Assembly: GCA_900618425.1 (NCBI GenBank)
Contig: UZAN01040099.1
Location: 1 to 64,000 of the forward strand
Direction of reading: 5' to 3'
DNA: 64,000 nucleotides
From: Echinostoma caproni
Lineage: Eukaryota; Platyhelminthes; Trematoda; Plagiorchiida; Echinostomatidae
The translations under genes and the position numbers were made by a program. Of this stretch, positions 35,401-48,500 are shown piece by piece. How positions within the stretch are numbered: the stretch's first letter is position 1; every line of letters starts with the position of its first letter. Below the pieces are notes generated by a model, which saw only the letters and a list, made by a program, of their open reading frames with translations, was not told the DNA's origin and searched no databases.

Positions 35401-35469
35401 AAAAACTACATACCGCGCTTTACCGATCTCTTTATCAATTAGCAACGAGATAAACCAAATTGCATAACA

Positions 35470-37780
35470 TTTTAGGTACATAATGTGCCTTTACTTTTCC
35501 TATCACGTAAAACAAAAATTGCACGTATTCCAGCCAAAGTTTCAATCGATTCCTCCATATACTACCTATGCTAAAGACTTTCAGCACCCATATTTCCTTC
35601 CAGTTTTGCGTAATTTAACTGTTCTAGGATAAAATCGATGCGGTCCATATTATTATTCACACTCGGTTTTCAAATATAAGTCATTTACTTCTCTCTAAAA
35701 CATATTTGGGATGACTAGTTTCTTGAATCAATATTTCCGTCAATCAAACTCGATCACTGTCTCACTTCTCACGATGCTCCTGATCAGGCGCTGATGAGCG
35801 TTTCTCAGCGATTGATCCCTCCTGCTGTTCAATCTGTTTGCTTTTGATAATGCGTATCAGCAAAAGAAAGCGGGTCTGTGTAGACTGCATGACGCCCATA
35901 TAGTTTCCCCTCGGTGAACTATTCAAACACACTTGTGAGCAACTTGTTTCCCTGTTATCATTTGGCTACATTCAAATTATTTCTTCCTCTGAATTGTTCA
36001 CTTACAGGTTTGATCGATTTAGGGTTATGCCTGTTAATAGTTATCACCAGAACCAATATTCAAGTGTCCCCATTGTTTCTAGTTCATCATCAATGCTACT
36101 GACGTGGTATCACCACGGATGATCGATTGTCCGTTTCAATTCAAACATGACAAGTTTCTTCCTGTCATTTTGTTCTCCTTTCTGGCGAGAACATTCCACG
36201 TGATACAGGCATTCAATAATGGGGATCACTTATGTTTACTATAAGAAATACGCTGTTTTCCAAAATGTTTCACAGAAAGTTGATTGGTAAGTAACCAAAC
36301 AACAGTTATAAATATCGGTAACTGAGGGATTAAATGCACAGAAAATGAATAAAAATTCAAATCCTGCGGATCAGTGATCACCAATTTTCAAGTGATGTCG
36401 GTATCTATGGCATCGATATGTTTTTAGACTGTTGATTATCTGCAGACTAATGTAGACCTTTTGGTTTCGTTAAAGAAGACTATCACAAGGGTGATACATT
36501 TATGAATAAAACAAATGCACCTTAAATGAAATCAATGGTTTTGCATTGTAATACTTGAATCACTTCAAAAGATTCTAACCAAATTCAGTTGTTTTTCTTG
36601 AAGCTATTTGTTTAGGTTCCAAACCGTTGCAATGTATTTTAGAATGCGCTGTGTATTACCTTCCTTGTTGGCGGTTTCACGTTAGAAGCGCGGACTTGGT
36701 GAAACGTTGTTTATTTGAAGCTGTGAAAAATCGAGAATGCATAGAAGAAACGAAAAATGGATTCATCCGAAAGTGTATTACATAACTAGTAGTGAACAGA
36801 AACCCGATCGCATCAAACAATTTGGTCTAGATTACAAAGATCAATAGGAAAGTGGAATATTAGTAAACCGACTTCAGCATGCTGTTATTTGCCCAGGCAA
36901 TACAACTCCTCTTCCCAGTATTATACTTCAGCGCAACACGTGGAAAGCAACAAAAACATTACAAGCGCAAGTATCTTTTAAGTTGCAATAAGCGTAATGT
37001 TTTTCTGTCACCACTTATCTTCATCAACAGAATGAAGAGACAGTTACGCAACGAATGGGCTGACTGCATGCTTAGGAAGAAATTTCGTATGACGCCAGCA
37101 CAGGGGAAATTATCAAATTACAAAAAAAGAAACCGACAGTATTCCTGAACTATGCATCAAGAGGTATCCGTTTTCTGCATGTCACTAAAATAATAGCACG
37201 TAGTCAGTCTGCCTAGCTAATATGCCAGTTAAAGAAGGGAACGATAGCAAAAGGCTAATGAAACCTATCCTGTAACACCAAAAGATCATTCTGTGGATTT
37301 TAGAACTGATTAACTTGGCAAAGTGGGACCTAGGTTTCGGGTGTTTTTATCACTCAGATTCGTGATGTTAGTTTTTGAGGGGGATATTTACGGGTATTTA
37401 TTACACATATATGAAAACGGTGTATATTTGAATACTGTATAATAACGGAACCATTCAAAAAATCATGAACGTCAAACACGGGAATTAGGTTGATTTTTTT
37501 CTCCCGATTGTGCCAACGAGTATCCTATACCCATAAACTGCCACCCCTGCCCGTACCCCACAGTTCTTCACTCATTTTGATCACTCCGAACCAAACCGTA
37601 CAGACCATTATTCGAAAAACATAACAAAACTGACTACCCAATGGTCATGGACGCTCAGAACTATATCGTAATCAACAAAACGTAACTCCTTTTTAAATTT
37701 CTATTGATGGATGGATTGAAATTGAGTAGCGGGACTCAAGGATGTCATATTTCTACATTCAAATTGTTAGCAATTTTATA
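35470..37780. other. Anonymous DNA
   Basis: No recognised gene. The open frame at 36879-37148 (89 codons) starts with a hydrophobic stretch, then basic residues, with no family resemblance and no supporting context. Confidence 0.35.
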
Positions 37781-37783
37781 TCA

Positions 37784-37903
37784 ATTGTGAAATGTTCGGT
37801 AGCTTTGGTGGAATTCAAACCCAGGCATGGAAGTTGTTCAAAGGCATAGATAGTGTCCATGCGTGGGTTTGAATTCCCTCGAGGCTACTGAACTTTTCAC
37901 AAT
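37784..37903. repeat. Inverted repeat, 48-base arms and 24-base spacer
   Basis: Arm 37784-37831 and arm 37856-37903 are reverse complements at about 41 of 48 positions. Both contain GGGTTTGAATTCC-type sequence in one orientation, which resembles a pol III B box. The pattern may be two head-to-head repeat fragments or a foldback element. Confidence 0.85.
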
Positions 37904-37909
37904 CCACAA

Positions 37910-40900
37910 TAAAAAATCTTCAAATCTGCCCAAAAGAAGAATTTGAACAATTAACCTTGCCTTAGAAGCTCATTCAGTGGACTCCGGGGAATTCTAAGGA
38001 AAACCTGCCGGGGCAGTCAGCTTACATACTAACTGGTGGATGCCATATGCCTCCGTCAGTTAGATGGGTGATTCAAATATTTCTACCCTGACAGTGACTT
38101 TATAAAAGGTGTGAGATCATTCAATAATAAACGAAATATACAAAATAACAATTAAACAATTTGAGTATCTTCGTAGCTAAAAAGATACCATCAGATCATG
38201 CAATGTATCGAATTAGTGCACAATTATTTTATGAATTCTGTTACAGCATTTCTAATAACTTACATTTTTGTCTACCCATTCAATTCTGATTGTCGTCCGT
38301 TCTATCTGTTTCCTGAATCTCATCACCTGTATAGCTTGTTCAAGAGTAATAATTTTAGAAATTTTTTTATATTTTGATAATTCGTCTTGTTTCCCGACTC
38401 AACTATTGAAAATTTGTGTGGCTCAAAAATTGAGTCACTTAAAATTGGGAAACGTTACGGGATACAGGTAAAAATTTCGAACTTATTACTTCGACCTGAT
38501 TAATGCATTTTAACATTTCTGTTGTATCCTCCCTGATTGGCTGTATTGTTCTTCTGTATTTTTTCCGACCTGAAAGCAAAAGATATCATGTTAATTCCCA
38601 GATTCATGAAACTCCTTTTCCGATGTAGTGGAATCGCTAGAAATGTCCTGGTAGAGTTTATCGTTTGTAAGCATCTTGACGCATGTAAAAGAATGGCTGA
38701 TATCATATTGAACAACGGAGATCGCTGCTTGCACAACAAACTTATTAAATCCATGTCAACCCCCCGGTACCTGCTCCCATTATAATCTCCTTCCGTCACC
38801 CACCTTCGCATACAGAAACAGTATTCGCCGTTTTTTTTCTTGCTCGCCTTTTCGTGATCGAGGCACCGGTGGTTATTTCAGAGGTGGTCAAAAATATAAA
38901 AAGTTTTCTTAATCCTTTTCCAACTATCGCTATCGTCTTTATGCTCACCGTGCACTGTCGTTTTTATCCTCTTCACACTCTGTCGTGTTTTTTCCGCACT
39001 TCCATTGTTTGTTCGTGAAAATCGCCAAACATTCACCATTCGGATACATAAAGTCTATTTTGACTCTAATTTACTCCCTCGCTCCACTTATGCCTGCGCT
39101 TAAACACCTATCTAGGGCCTAGTCAAACTAAATACTGTCCAGGGGAATCTCAGTTTAATGAACGGCATTGAGTAGGAACCGCGGACCCCCCATCGTAATT
39201 TGGTGTTTGAGTCCTGGGTTGAAACGTAAATCCGAGTGTAAAAACGTATCTTGTGGTTCGATGAATGGGTTGTGCATTAGGACAGCATCGTAGTCGCATT
39301 GTATTTAGTTGGTCAGACCATTCGTTTGCGTCAACAAATAGCCTTAGGTTTTCTCCCCTTCATGAAAAATACCACTCGTCTCCTTCTAAACTCTCCTCGA
39401 GAAATGTTGATCTAGGCCATGATCCCCTCGATTCTAAGTAGGTTTTATGGTCAAAAAATGGTCTTGTCCCCCAGACTTAGGGTACTATTTATGTCAGGAA
39501 AGTGTTTCTAACAAACGCAATCGAGACAACCATCGAACCATATGTTTTTGTTCACTATGTGAATGGTGATGTGAAAAGGTGATGTACCATCTAACCTGAT
39601 CCGGATTTCAAACGGATAGTCCCACATTTTAATTATAACTTGGGCAACATTGAGGGAAAAATACATCAAAAATAGTTTCATACATCGCCAAATTCACAGC
39701 ATCCCAATTTGTCCAGTTCCCGGTTCAACTCAACTGAGTACGTTGATAGACCAATCACGTTGCTCCTAGCTGAACCAATCACGTGAATCCGTGTTCACGG
39801 AAGAAACCAACCTAGTACATATATGAACTATCCGAATTCCATGCAGAGTAGTTTAGGCACAGTAAGCACCAGAAACGCTGATGCGTCTTTTAATACAACC
39901 GCGTGTGACCAGAAGACGTGATCATAAAAGTGTATCAAACGACACAAGAACAATCGGTGTTGGTGGTGGTGGTGGTGCTGAGCGGACAAGAAGATTGAGT
40001 AATAATTGGTCAAGTGAGTATCACTCCAATCAGTGGGTTTCAGTTTGGTTAGCACATGTTTACCTGTATTGTTTATGTCATATGCAACCTTAGTTCTCGT
40101 AATAGGCTTCATTAAGGCGTGTGTGCTTTCACACGTGTGCATATAGTTACAGTATGGTGCAATTTGTTGAACATTCTCTGTGGTTTTCTGGTACTACCCC
40201 ACGCTTTTAGGGAAAACTTGTGACTTTTATTCAGTTATAAATTTATATCTCAATAGTTTCAACCAGGTCTAATTTAATTGACGAACTTTTGACCACATTG
40301 TGGGAATAGCAGTCACAGTGGAAATCGTCGTATCTATTCTATCCGTTAACAATCTAGTGTGACTGGTTTTACCCCCCGTCATTTGTTTGGCACCAAACAC
40401 GGAACTGCCAGAGAGAAGGAGCTTTCAGCTTATTTAAGACGATGCCCCATAAAGTCTCTTACCGAGTTGGCATTCAGCCTCAATGAACAGATCCGTTGAT
40501 CGGGCTATGAAGTACCACAAGACATTTCAGGGTACTCTCACCTAGAATTGTATCTTTTAAGATTGCAATTTTATTTGAACTCGTCCTCGTGCGGGAGCGG
40601 CCGAGTAGCTAGTGGCTTTGATGACATAAACTTTCAACAAAATATTTGTTGTCAATCAGTCTTCTGTTAAGTGAATATGACATGTAATTTCATACAAAAA
40701 ACGCAGTTAAATGGCGGTACTTTAAGCCGGCACCGAAGAGTAAATCGAGTAAGGTCCTCTCGGTGACTTTATTCGATTAATTCTTCGTCTCTTGCAGGTT
40801 GGACTCTCGCCATGACCGCCCACCTTCCTCATAATTTCTCCAGCCCGCCTTTGTTTAACTGCAGTCCCCTTCCTCAAATTTCATTGCGTACTGGTATACA

Positions 40901-42600
40901 TAATAAATGGAAAGGAAATGAAAGCATCTTTACGATTATCGTATATTCAGTAGCGAAAAAATCTCTCTCATGGTAAATAATCGTGAAAGGATTGTGCAGC
41001 GGTCAACCGTGGAATCTGCGGACAAAGCACTGAGAGGTGTAGCAACCACTCCTGCAAATAATGCTAGTTTATAGTATCCAAATGTTGCCAGCGCGTAAGG
41101 GATCACAGGGAATCTGTGGAACACCAGTCGGTTGTATTTGCACTCCATTTAGAAAAAAACAACTTGCAAACTGGATGATAAAAATGCTGAATGTTTGCTG
41201 TGTGTTCTGTTAGTGTCACTCAGTCGACGCATGAGCTGAAGCTGAAATTAATGAGAGTGGGGGTAAAAGTAAATGATTGACGGTCCAAACTATACGGAAT
41301 AGGGGATTTTCTGGCGCTTTGTTTTCTGCTTGTTGTAAACTATTCTGCAACAGACTGCACATTAACCAAGCTATCTGACAAACGGCATGGTTGATGGCAG
41401 AACCCAAGTACAAATATGATTTTTTAATTAAAAAAAGAATTGTCACTTCTTGAGTCTTCTGGAATCATTTTTGTTCTTACGATGAGTAAACTGACTACTA
41501 CTGACCTGATGAGTTCATAATACCTTTTATTGTTTATTTAACTGCTTCATTATAAATATTTGGATGTAAAAAGCGCAGTTTTGATATATATATATATATA
41601 TCATCTGTTTAATGTTAGTATGTTGTTCGTTTCACTAATTTTTGGCTATGCTCTACTGGAATTGAAAACTGGACGTTGTGCACAGTTTGGAGTTTTGAGC
41701 CCAATAGTAATCTCTAAGAAACTGTCGAGGATTGCATTCACAATAATTATTCTAATTGGCTTGGCTAGAGGCAAGGTGCACCAACATGATCATTGAGTGA
41801 ACTTTCTAAAGGATACCCGGAAGTTCTTCTCGCGATTGTGCACTAAACAATGTACGCTAGCCACCAAACAGGAAGATGAGCAGAAAAGGCAAACATTCGA
41901 CAATGGATAACTCACTGATCTCAGTACATGAGAACATGTTTATGGAACAATTTGCATACCATGAACGATACGGAGTAATGCAGTTTCAAATCCAGATCAA
42001 ATGACCATTTGGTTCTTGTACTTGACAATTTTGACTTAGTAACCTTGTATGATTATGTGAATAGTTGGCGTGATAACAGTGAATTCCAAATGGATTAGAC
42101 GACTGAAGATATCATTCCATTATTCCAGACAAAATCAACAGAGCAGAAACATGATACATCGGTGTGCTTTAAATAAACCCTATCACTGGCCCAATTTCTT
42201 CACAGCAAACCTGGAAAAATACCTATCAATTATTTGTATCTGCTCTCCTTAACGAGGGGAATCCTCCAGTGCNACACAATGTGCAGCTGAAGCAGGCAAA
42301 TCTGCTTTATTCCTTGAAAAAGGATTGACCTCTTTCTTTCCTACAAAATTAAAGGTAAACCGAATAGGTCTATTAAACAGGGAATAGGGTCTGTTGCCTT
42401 TGCTTAACCATTTCCTCCGGTTTCACACATCAATTGAGTGCGCTTACCCTGCTCTGTTTCACTAAGATTGCCACATTCAACAACCCGCTATCCAATTAAA
42501 CTCTTTTATCTGCACCGCAATTTTAGTGACGACCAATTGTTTAGGGATACCAAGCAGACAATGCAAACTGAGGCTCCGAGAATGCCGTCATTTCGACGAC
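37910..42600. other. Anonymous DNA with simple repeats
   Basis: No gene recognised in about 4.7 kb. A (TGG)n tract lies at 39958-39976 and an (AT)n tract at 41584-41601. A single N is at 42273. Open frames such as 38500-38811 (minus) opposed by 38537-38785 are mutual shadows. Confidence 0.35.
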
Positions 42601-42639
42601 ATTGACTCAACACAAACAGCCGAAACTGGCAATGTTTGT

Positions 42640-42830
42640 GATAACCGACAAAGAGCACTGGACAGCTGTTTGAGGCTTGTCAGCGGTGCGTAATTTTTGT
42701 GTACCTGTCATTACCCCGTGGGGAATTAACGATCCCCCAAGGAGTGAAACCCACACACCCAAAACCATCAAGAGTACCTAGTGCCTCTGAACAATCCAAT
42801 GGGCTAATCCAAGCTTGATACTCTAGGCGG
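42640..42830 (-). mobile_element. Family-2 hammerhead SINE, degenerate copy
   Basis: Minus-strand element. Its 5' part (42764-42822) matches 27450-27525 and 61926-61978. Its 3' part (GTCCAGTGCTCTTTGTCGGTTATC) matches 61795-61816. The central tRNA-like zone is diverged and the ribozyme is mostly lost (next entry). Confidence 0.7.
42655..42678 (-). ncRNA. Hammerhead ribozyme remnant
   Basis: Stem III palindrome ACAGCTGT (42662-42669), C17 and CAGTGC are intact. The CUGAUGA strand reads CTGACAA, stem II is deleted to a few bases and the G of GAAA is changed. Not functional. Confidence 0.55.
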
Positions 42831-45390
42831 AAAATGGCGCCTAGTTTTGATAAAATGATATGTCTGGAACCTAAACCATCATATTTGATTGTGCCAACTC
42901 ATCTGAACTTTTCAATCTAATCTACTTATTACCGGGTCATCATGTTGCGAAATATCTCGCACCCGTATTGCTGTTATTTTTGGAAGAAACCGAACGAAAG
43001 AAAATTCAAGAAGAAGTCGGAAAGCGATCATGCATTCTGTCTACTAAGCATCCTGCAATTCTTTTACCAGATGAAGAAAGTGAAAAGCAATTCATGTTCA
43101 GTGGAATATAGGATTTGGTGAATAGTAGCTTCCACATAACCATCGAATTGAGGCATGTTGTTTGATCGATCAGAAGAGGAAAAACCGGTGTGTCAATGAT
43201 TGCTAATCTCAAGTGCATTCGTTTAAACAAGTTTTCATCTGTCAGCATTTATCAGTCAACTGTTTTGGGTTTTTCATCTATGATTTTGACTGCCAGCCGT
43301 AGTCAGCAATGTGTTTGGTTTAGAAAACACGTTTTGGATCGATCGCATTGTGTCTAAACTTGCCATTGAATGCTATTCAACCACTTAGGCTGCAAAATAA
43401 AGTGGGCCACAGATGACGTTTATAGACCAACTTACAGCAACCTGGTATCCAAGAGCATTGCACATATTCCAGTGGATAACGTTTCGATCAACGCAAGCGA
43501 ATTCATCTCTGTTTCACTGTGGCCATGATTTCACGCATGGGGAATTCCTCATGGAAACAGAAATAGACATAGACACAATCATTCAGTACAATTTTTTGCG
43601 CATAAACAATTGTTTAACTCACCCAAATAGTGACAAGAATGTAGTGCAACAAAATGCAATTATGCTCTCACATTATTGATTAAGGAACATGTATTAGTTA
43701 TATCATTGTAATTCGGAGAGCATTTTATTAAGTATAGTGATTTATCTTGATTTTGCTTATCGTACAATGCATGTGAGGGTCAACAGCTCACAGAAACTGT
43801 GTATTTTTTAATTGTAAGAGCACTGTAAATGGATGCGTTTTGGTTGGGCATTGAGCCTCTCACCCCAAATGCGCAATACGGTTGTTCAAAATATTGATTG
43901 AATTGATACATAATTGTAACTTGACAAACTGCGCAACGTCTATCACTGAACAAATATAATAAATATATGCAAATTGAGTGAAATCTTAAGGGAGTTAGAC
44001 TAACTGTGGTACACGATTAGACCGTTGCATGCAGCTGTTAATGTGTGAACCAGCTAAAACCAGGTTTATTTGAACATTGCATCAGTTGAAGCATTGTAGT
44101 GCCCCTACAAACATTTTTGATTCTTTCATGATTAGATTGGTTGATATTTCGGCCTGCGAATTTCATTTTGTGGCTAATTATTACGTTCAGTTCAGGAAAT
44201 TAAGGATCTATGATCATATTAGTGAATTATTTCAATTCAACTCCAGTTCGCTACTCATGAGTAGTATTGATTGATAAGACTTAAGAATTTCGACTGACTC
44301 ACTCATCACTCACTCACTCATCAGACACCCACTTCTCGGACTACTTGCAGTTCATTTCGTCAGTCAATTACCTCGTGTTGCACTCCTGTTAATCTATTGA
44401 TCCGATATTTACTAACATTGATCCAGGTGTTGCTACTCTCGCCGTCCTAGGTCACGTGGATCATAATTACCACTCGAGATTTCAGCTCTCATAAGATACG
44501 CAAGTCTAAGCTCATCTGAAGCGGATTGGTTTTGGTCAGTTGTTCTCCGGTTCGCTTTCACCACTGGGTTTCCCGTCCGTGCCCCTACCCGAGAAAAAGG
44601 GTCCTTACTAGAAGTGAACTCACAGGTGGAGATCTGCGCGTGTCGCGGTTCGTGTCCCTCTGATTTCAGTTGTTCACATCTGGATTTAAGGAAACAAACA
44701 CGCGTTTCCGGTTGATGTTTACAGAAAACACGTCACGGTTGCGTTTCCTAAAACAAAGTTGGCATACAAACGGGGCACAAGCTCCCAGTGCTCAGAGTTT
44801 GCCCAAATTTAATTTATTTAAAAAAAACAATATTTTTTTCTTTCTATCTTCCTCTGTACTTATCTATACCAGAGTAGGTCTGTTTTAAGTCGTACGATTA
44901 TTTCTTATAGTGTTTGCCACATACCATCAACCCACGGGAATCTGCATTAATACCAGAATTCTCTAAAACCTGATGTCAGAATTATATAAATGTCACTGCC
45001 GCTTTCAATCCGAACTCTTGTTTTATCATCTGGAATCGATGTAATCATATGCGATGATAAGGCTTAAGGCAGTACTCGCAAGTACCTGTGTGTCCGTTTC
45101 TAAGTTCGGCAGATTTTGATCAATTGTGCGAATTGAATGTAGTCCAAAGGGATCGTCGGTTTTTGAGGCTCATTCAACAATTTTTCTGTGGATATCACTA
45201 CCATATGAAATCGGTTTTGGAGCAAATGTGGTGATTTAAGACGGCACTCAAAGCCATTGAAAACGTGGTATCTTTTGCGCAGTGCGTACGATCATCTGAT
45301 CTAAAAGTAAACGGGTGATTTAGTTACTAAGAATTTATGCCCTCCGATTTTGCGTAAAATCGCGTTCAACACCGTACACGAATGGCCGTG
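42831..45390. repeat. Anonymous DNA; (ACTC)n-type tract at 44293-44323
   Basis: No recognised gene. An imperfect tetranucleotide repeat of ACTC/ATC units occupies 44293-44323. Confidence 0.4.
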
Positions 45391-45394
45391 ATCA

Positions 45395-45460
45395 CAAGTC
45401 AGGTGCCACAGGAGGCATTCCGCCAAAGATTTGGAGTTCAAACCCCCAATTCTATGGTGT
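45395..45460 (+). mobile_element. tRNA-like repeat head candidate
   Basis: GAGTTCAAACCC (45434-45445) is close to a B box. The flanking TTGG and CCAA could pair as a T-arm. An A-box-like AGGTGCCACAGG lies about 35 bases upstream. It is too irregular for a tRNA gene; a tRNA-derived repeat is likelier. Confidence 0.3.
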
Positions 45461-45599
45461 AGCAGTGAATAAGCCGTTTGACCACCTCCCGGAAGTGTGG
45501 TGGCAATAAATTGTCTTGTGGTTTTTAAATATGCTCGATTTCGACCGCCCCAGCGTTCATAAATATCGAGTGTACCTGGCAAAATATATTCACTCGTAT

Positions 45600-48500
45600 G
45601 TATGCTGTGCCAAACATTTAGTCAGTATCACCTTTTACATAGCTTAAGGTAAGTTTTGAGATATATGGTCCTTCAACTATGGACACCCCTTCATCGCATG
45701 CACCGTTTACCCAGGCAGATAGCAGTTCAAAGTAGTATGATGATGATGGTCAGATTCAAACGGCGAAAAACTTAACCAGCGTAGTTTACCTTTACGTGGC
45801 AGTAATAGTGACCGTTAAAGGACAATATGACTCAATGTCTGTCAACAAAAATTCTGAACTCTGTCTTATTGCAACATTAGTCTAAAGGTAATTGTTTTCT
45901 CTGTTTCTTGACCAGCTGTATAGAAAAAGGCAGCAAAATATCAGTAAACGGGAATGAATGAACGAGTTAAACTGAAATAAAAGATAAACTAGGTGCGGGC
46001 GAGGCAGTGGTACTTTGAACTACCGAATATAATCATACGAATAAAAAGGTATTTGCTTTTACCTGTAAATACCAATCCCCAAGTTAAATACTCTTTTAGA
46101 GACATTTCTGGCAAAGCTTGGGATTCGCACGATCCATGTGTCTTTTCGAGTTTAACGCAAACCTCTGGCTGTTTAGTTTTGGATTCATCCCTTAGTATTT
46201 CGTCGTACAAGAGAACAAACGAAGCGTGAATTGGAGAGCGATCAGTAGTTGAAGTGACAACAATCGTTCAGAGATTTATTGAATGTTTCTGAAGGAATAA
46301 TAGTGCACACATTTCATCATAATAGCGTGAATTCCGTTTTTTTATTTGGCCCCCAGTGAAATGTTACAAGGAGACAGGTTTGCTGCAAAACTGGTCCACA
46401 GTTTCTATTTTAAGAGTAGGCGTCTTAGACTTCTCTTAAACGACAACAAATGCCCGCTTAAGAAATGATGCCATTTGTTCCTTTCTATTCAACCCATATT
46501 GGTAAACATATTTTCGCAGAACCATAAACAGAACACAAATACGCAATTCACCGCATACAATTTTTGAACCCCAAACCGACTGGAACATGACGAATACACA
46601 AAACGGAATATCTGTTTTCTTAGACCAATTGAAACGCAGGTTATGCTGATGATAACTGTATGTGATACTCGAACTTGGGAATTTGAGAGATGAAAATGTT
46701 GTTCACCTCATGTGTGGGAGCAAGATGATGGCTGTTTACTGAAGTAAACAGCCCCCGCATCTCAGCTTACAGTGGTGGTTTGGGCTGGGTATGAGAATTC
46801 CTGATGCCATGTTTATAGTCCGAAATGTGCCCACAGCTCATGTGAGCGCCAATTGTTTTGGTTGCATCTTGAATACCGTCAACGTGCTACAACGTACTAG
46901 GTAGGTTTTGTAGGGCAGCACTGATTGACAGATTGGTTTCAACCGGGAAAAAGACTGATTTCACATCATTTGACGATACTGGGTTTGATAAATCATTAGG
47001 CGTCCTCCGCGTTGGAAGGTCCTTATCAGCATCTCCGAGACCGCGAGTAGACAATCACAGACCATTCATCCATTCGAAAGATTCGTTTTGTTTTCTATTC
47101 GAATTTGTTTACAAAACAACTGTACATCAAACTTACAGTTACGCAATTGCCTCTGACCCGTATTCAAAACAATCGCCAGTTGGTCGCGATGAAAATGTGC
47201 ATAGCTCCCCCTCTCTGTTTCTCACACAGAGTTGCAAGGTCAGACGAGAAGAAAAACTACTGTGTGCAATGTAAAACGTCACATACCCACGACTACGACT
47301 AGGTTCCCCCGTTTGTTTTAAAACGTACACGCAATAATAGGGCTCTTATTTTGATAATGGTATTTTTTGTCCCAGAGTTGAACTGAAATTAACCCGTATG
47401 AGGAAAAACTTCATAAGCAGTGAACAGCACTTTCATGAGTTGTACTCGTGATTGTTAGTCACCGGTCATCAATTCAGTGGTTGATCCAATACCTTCGGCA
47501 CAAGCAGTATTCAATCCAGGCTGTGACGGTTTACTCGGCCTACATCAGCAATAGAATAAGACACTGTTTGTATTCCGGTTGGCCCTAGAGGAGATGTATG
47601 AATACTAGTTGGTAGGATCATTTCCGGACTACTCACGATGGTTTGAGTACGAATAGCACATTTATGAGAATGAAACCAACCGATTTACATTGTTATTCTT
47701 ATTGGTTGAATGATACTATCGATCGTTATTCGTAGGCAAACATTTTGGGCAGTTAACTTTGTGTACATCCATTCATCATTTCGCATCACAACACAGTCGC
47801 ATTCTCTTCGGGTGGATAAGTCGTCTTAAGACGTCTTTTCTATGAATAGTGTACAGAACATGTGTACCCGTTCAGAAGTTTAAAAAAAGTGAGAAAACGG
47901 GGGATGACAAAATACCTGACTTTGTTTGGACTGCTGTTCTCCACCCAACTCCCAACACTGGACAGTACCAACCGAATATCAACAAACGATATCAATAAGC
48001 AAATGAAGTGCAGTGTGAACCGAACTTATCTATATATCCCGATAGCTTCCGGTTCACTGTCCCGAAATCGTGACGGACCAAAAACAACGCAAACCAGGGC
48101 GAGGAATGGAGTCAGAGAGAAGAGAAAAAAGGAGAAAATCATTTCCATCCAAACCCAGAATGTGCCATTTTCTCTGTTTGCTCATAAGCGCTTTCTAACA
48201 CCTTGGTTCCAATAAGCAGCCATCCGATTGCTAGCAAATGTTTCATTCATACCAGCGTGCGTCCGAAGTCTATCATAATCCCAATGATTCGTGGACATCA
48301 CAACAGTGAGTTGGGGCACGATGAGATTATAGTTGTCTACTAGATCTGGTTACCACGCTGGTCAAAATTCCATAGTAAGTAAGATGAACAGATGATGTGT
48401 GAGCGGACGCAAATTGGGGATTTGATTTTGAGAGAAACAGAACGAACTGACTGTAGAAAGCTCTGTAATCATTACAGTCCCATATAACAATCGCTGATAT

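Noticed and set aside
35225..35467. Acidic 80-residue protein
   Set aside because: It is a translation of the GAT-rich low-complexity tract, with no exon context.
44293..44323. CRISPR-like or regulatory direct repeats
   Set aside because: A simple tetranucleotide tract in a eukaryotic genome.
47862..48215. 117-codon frame with a hydrophobic N-terminal stretch suggesting a secreted protein
   Set aside because: No domain, no splice support, low-complexity basic C-terminal half; consistent with chance.
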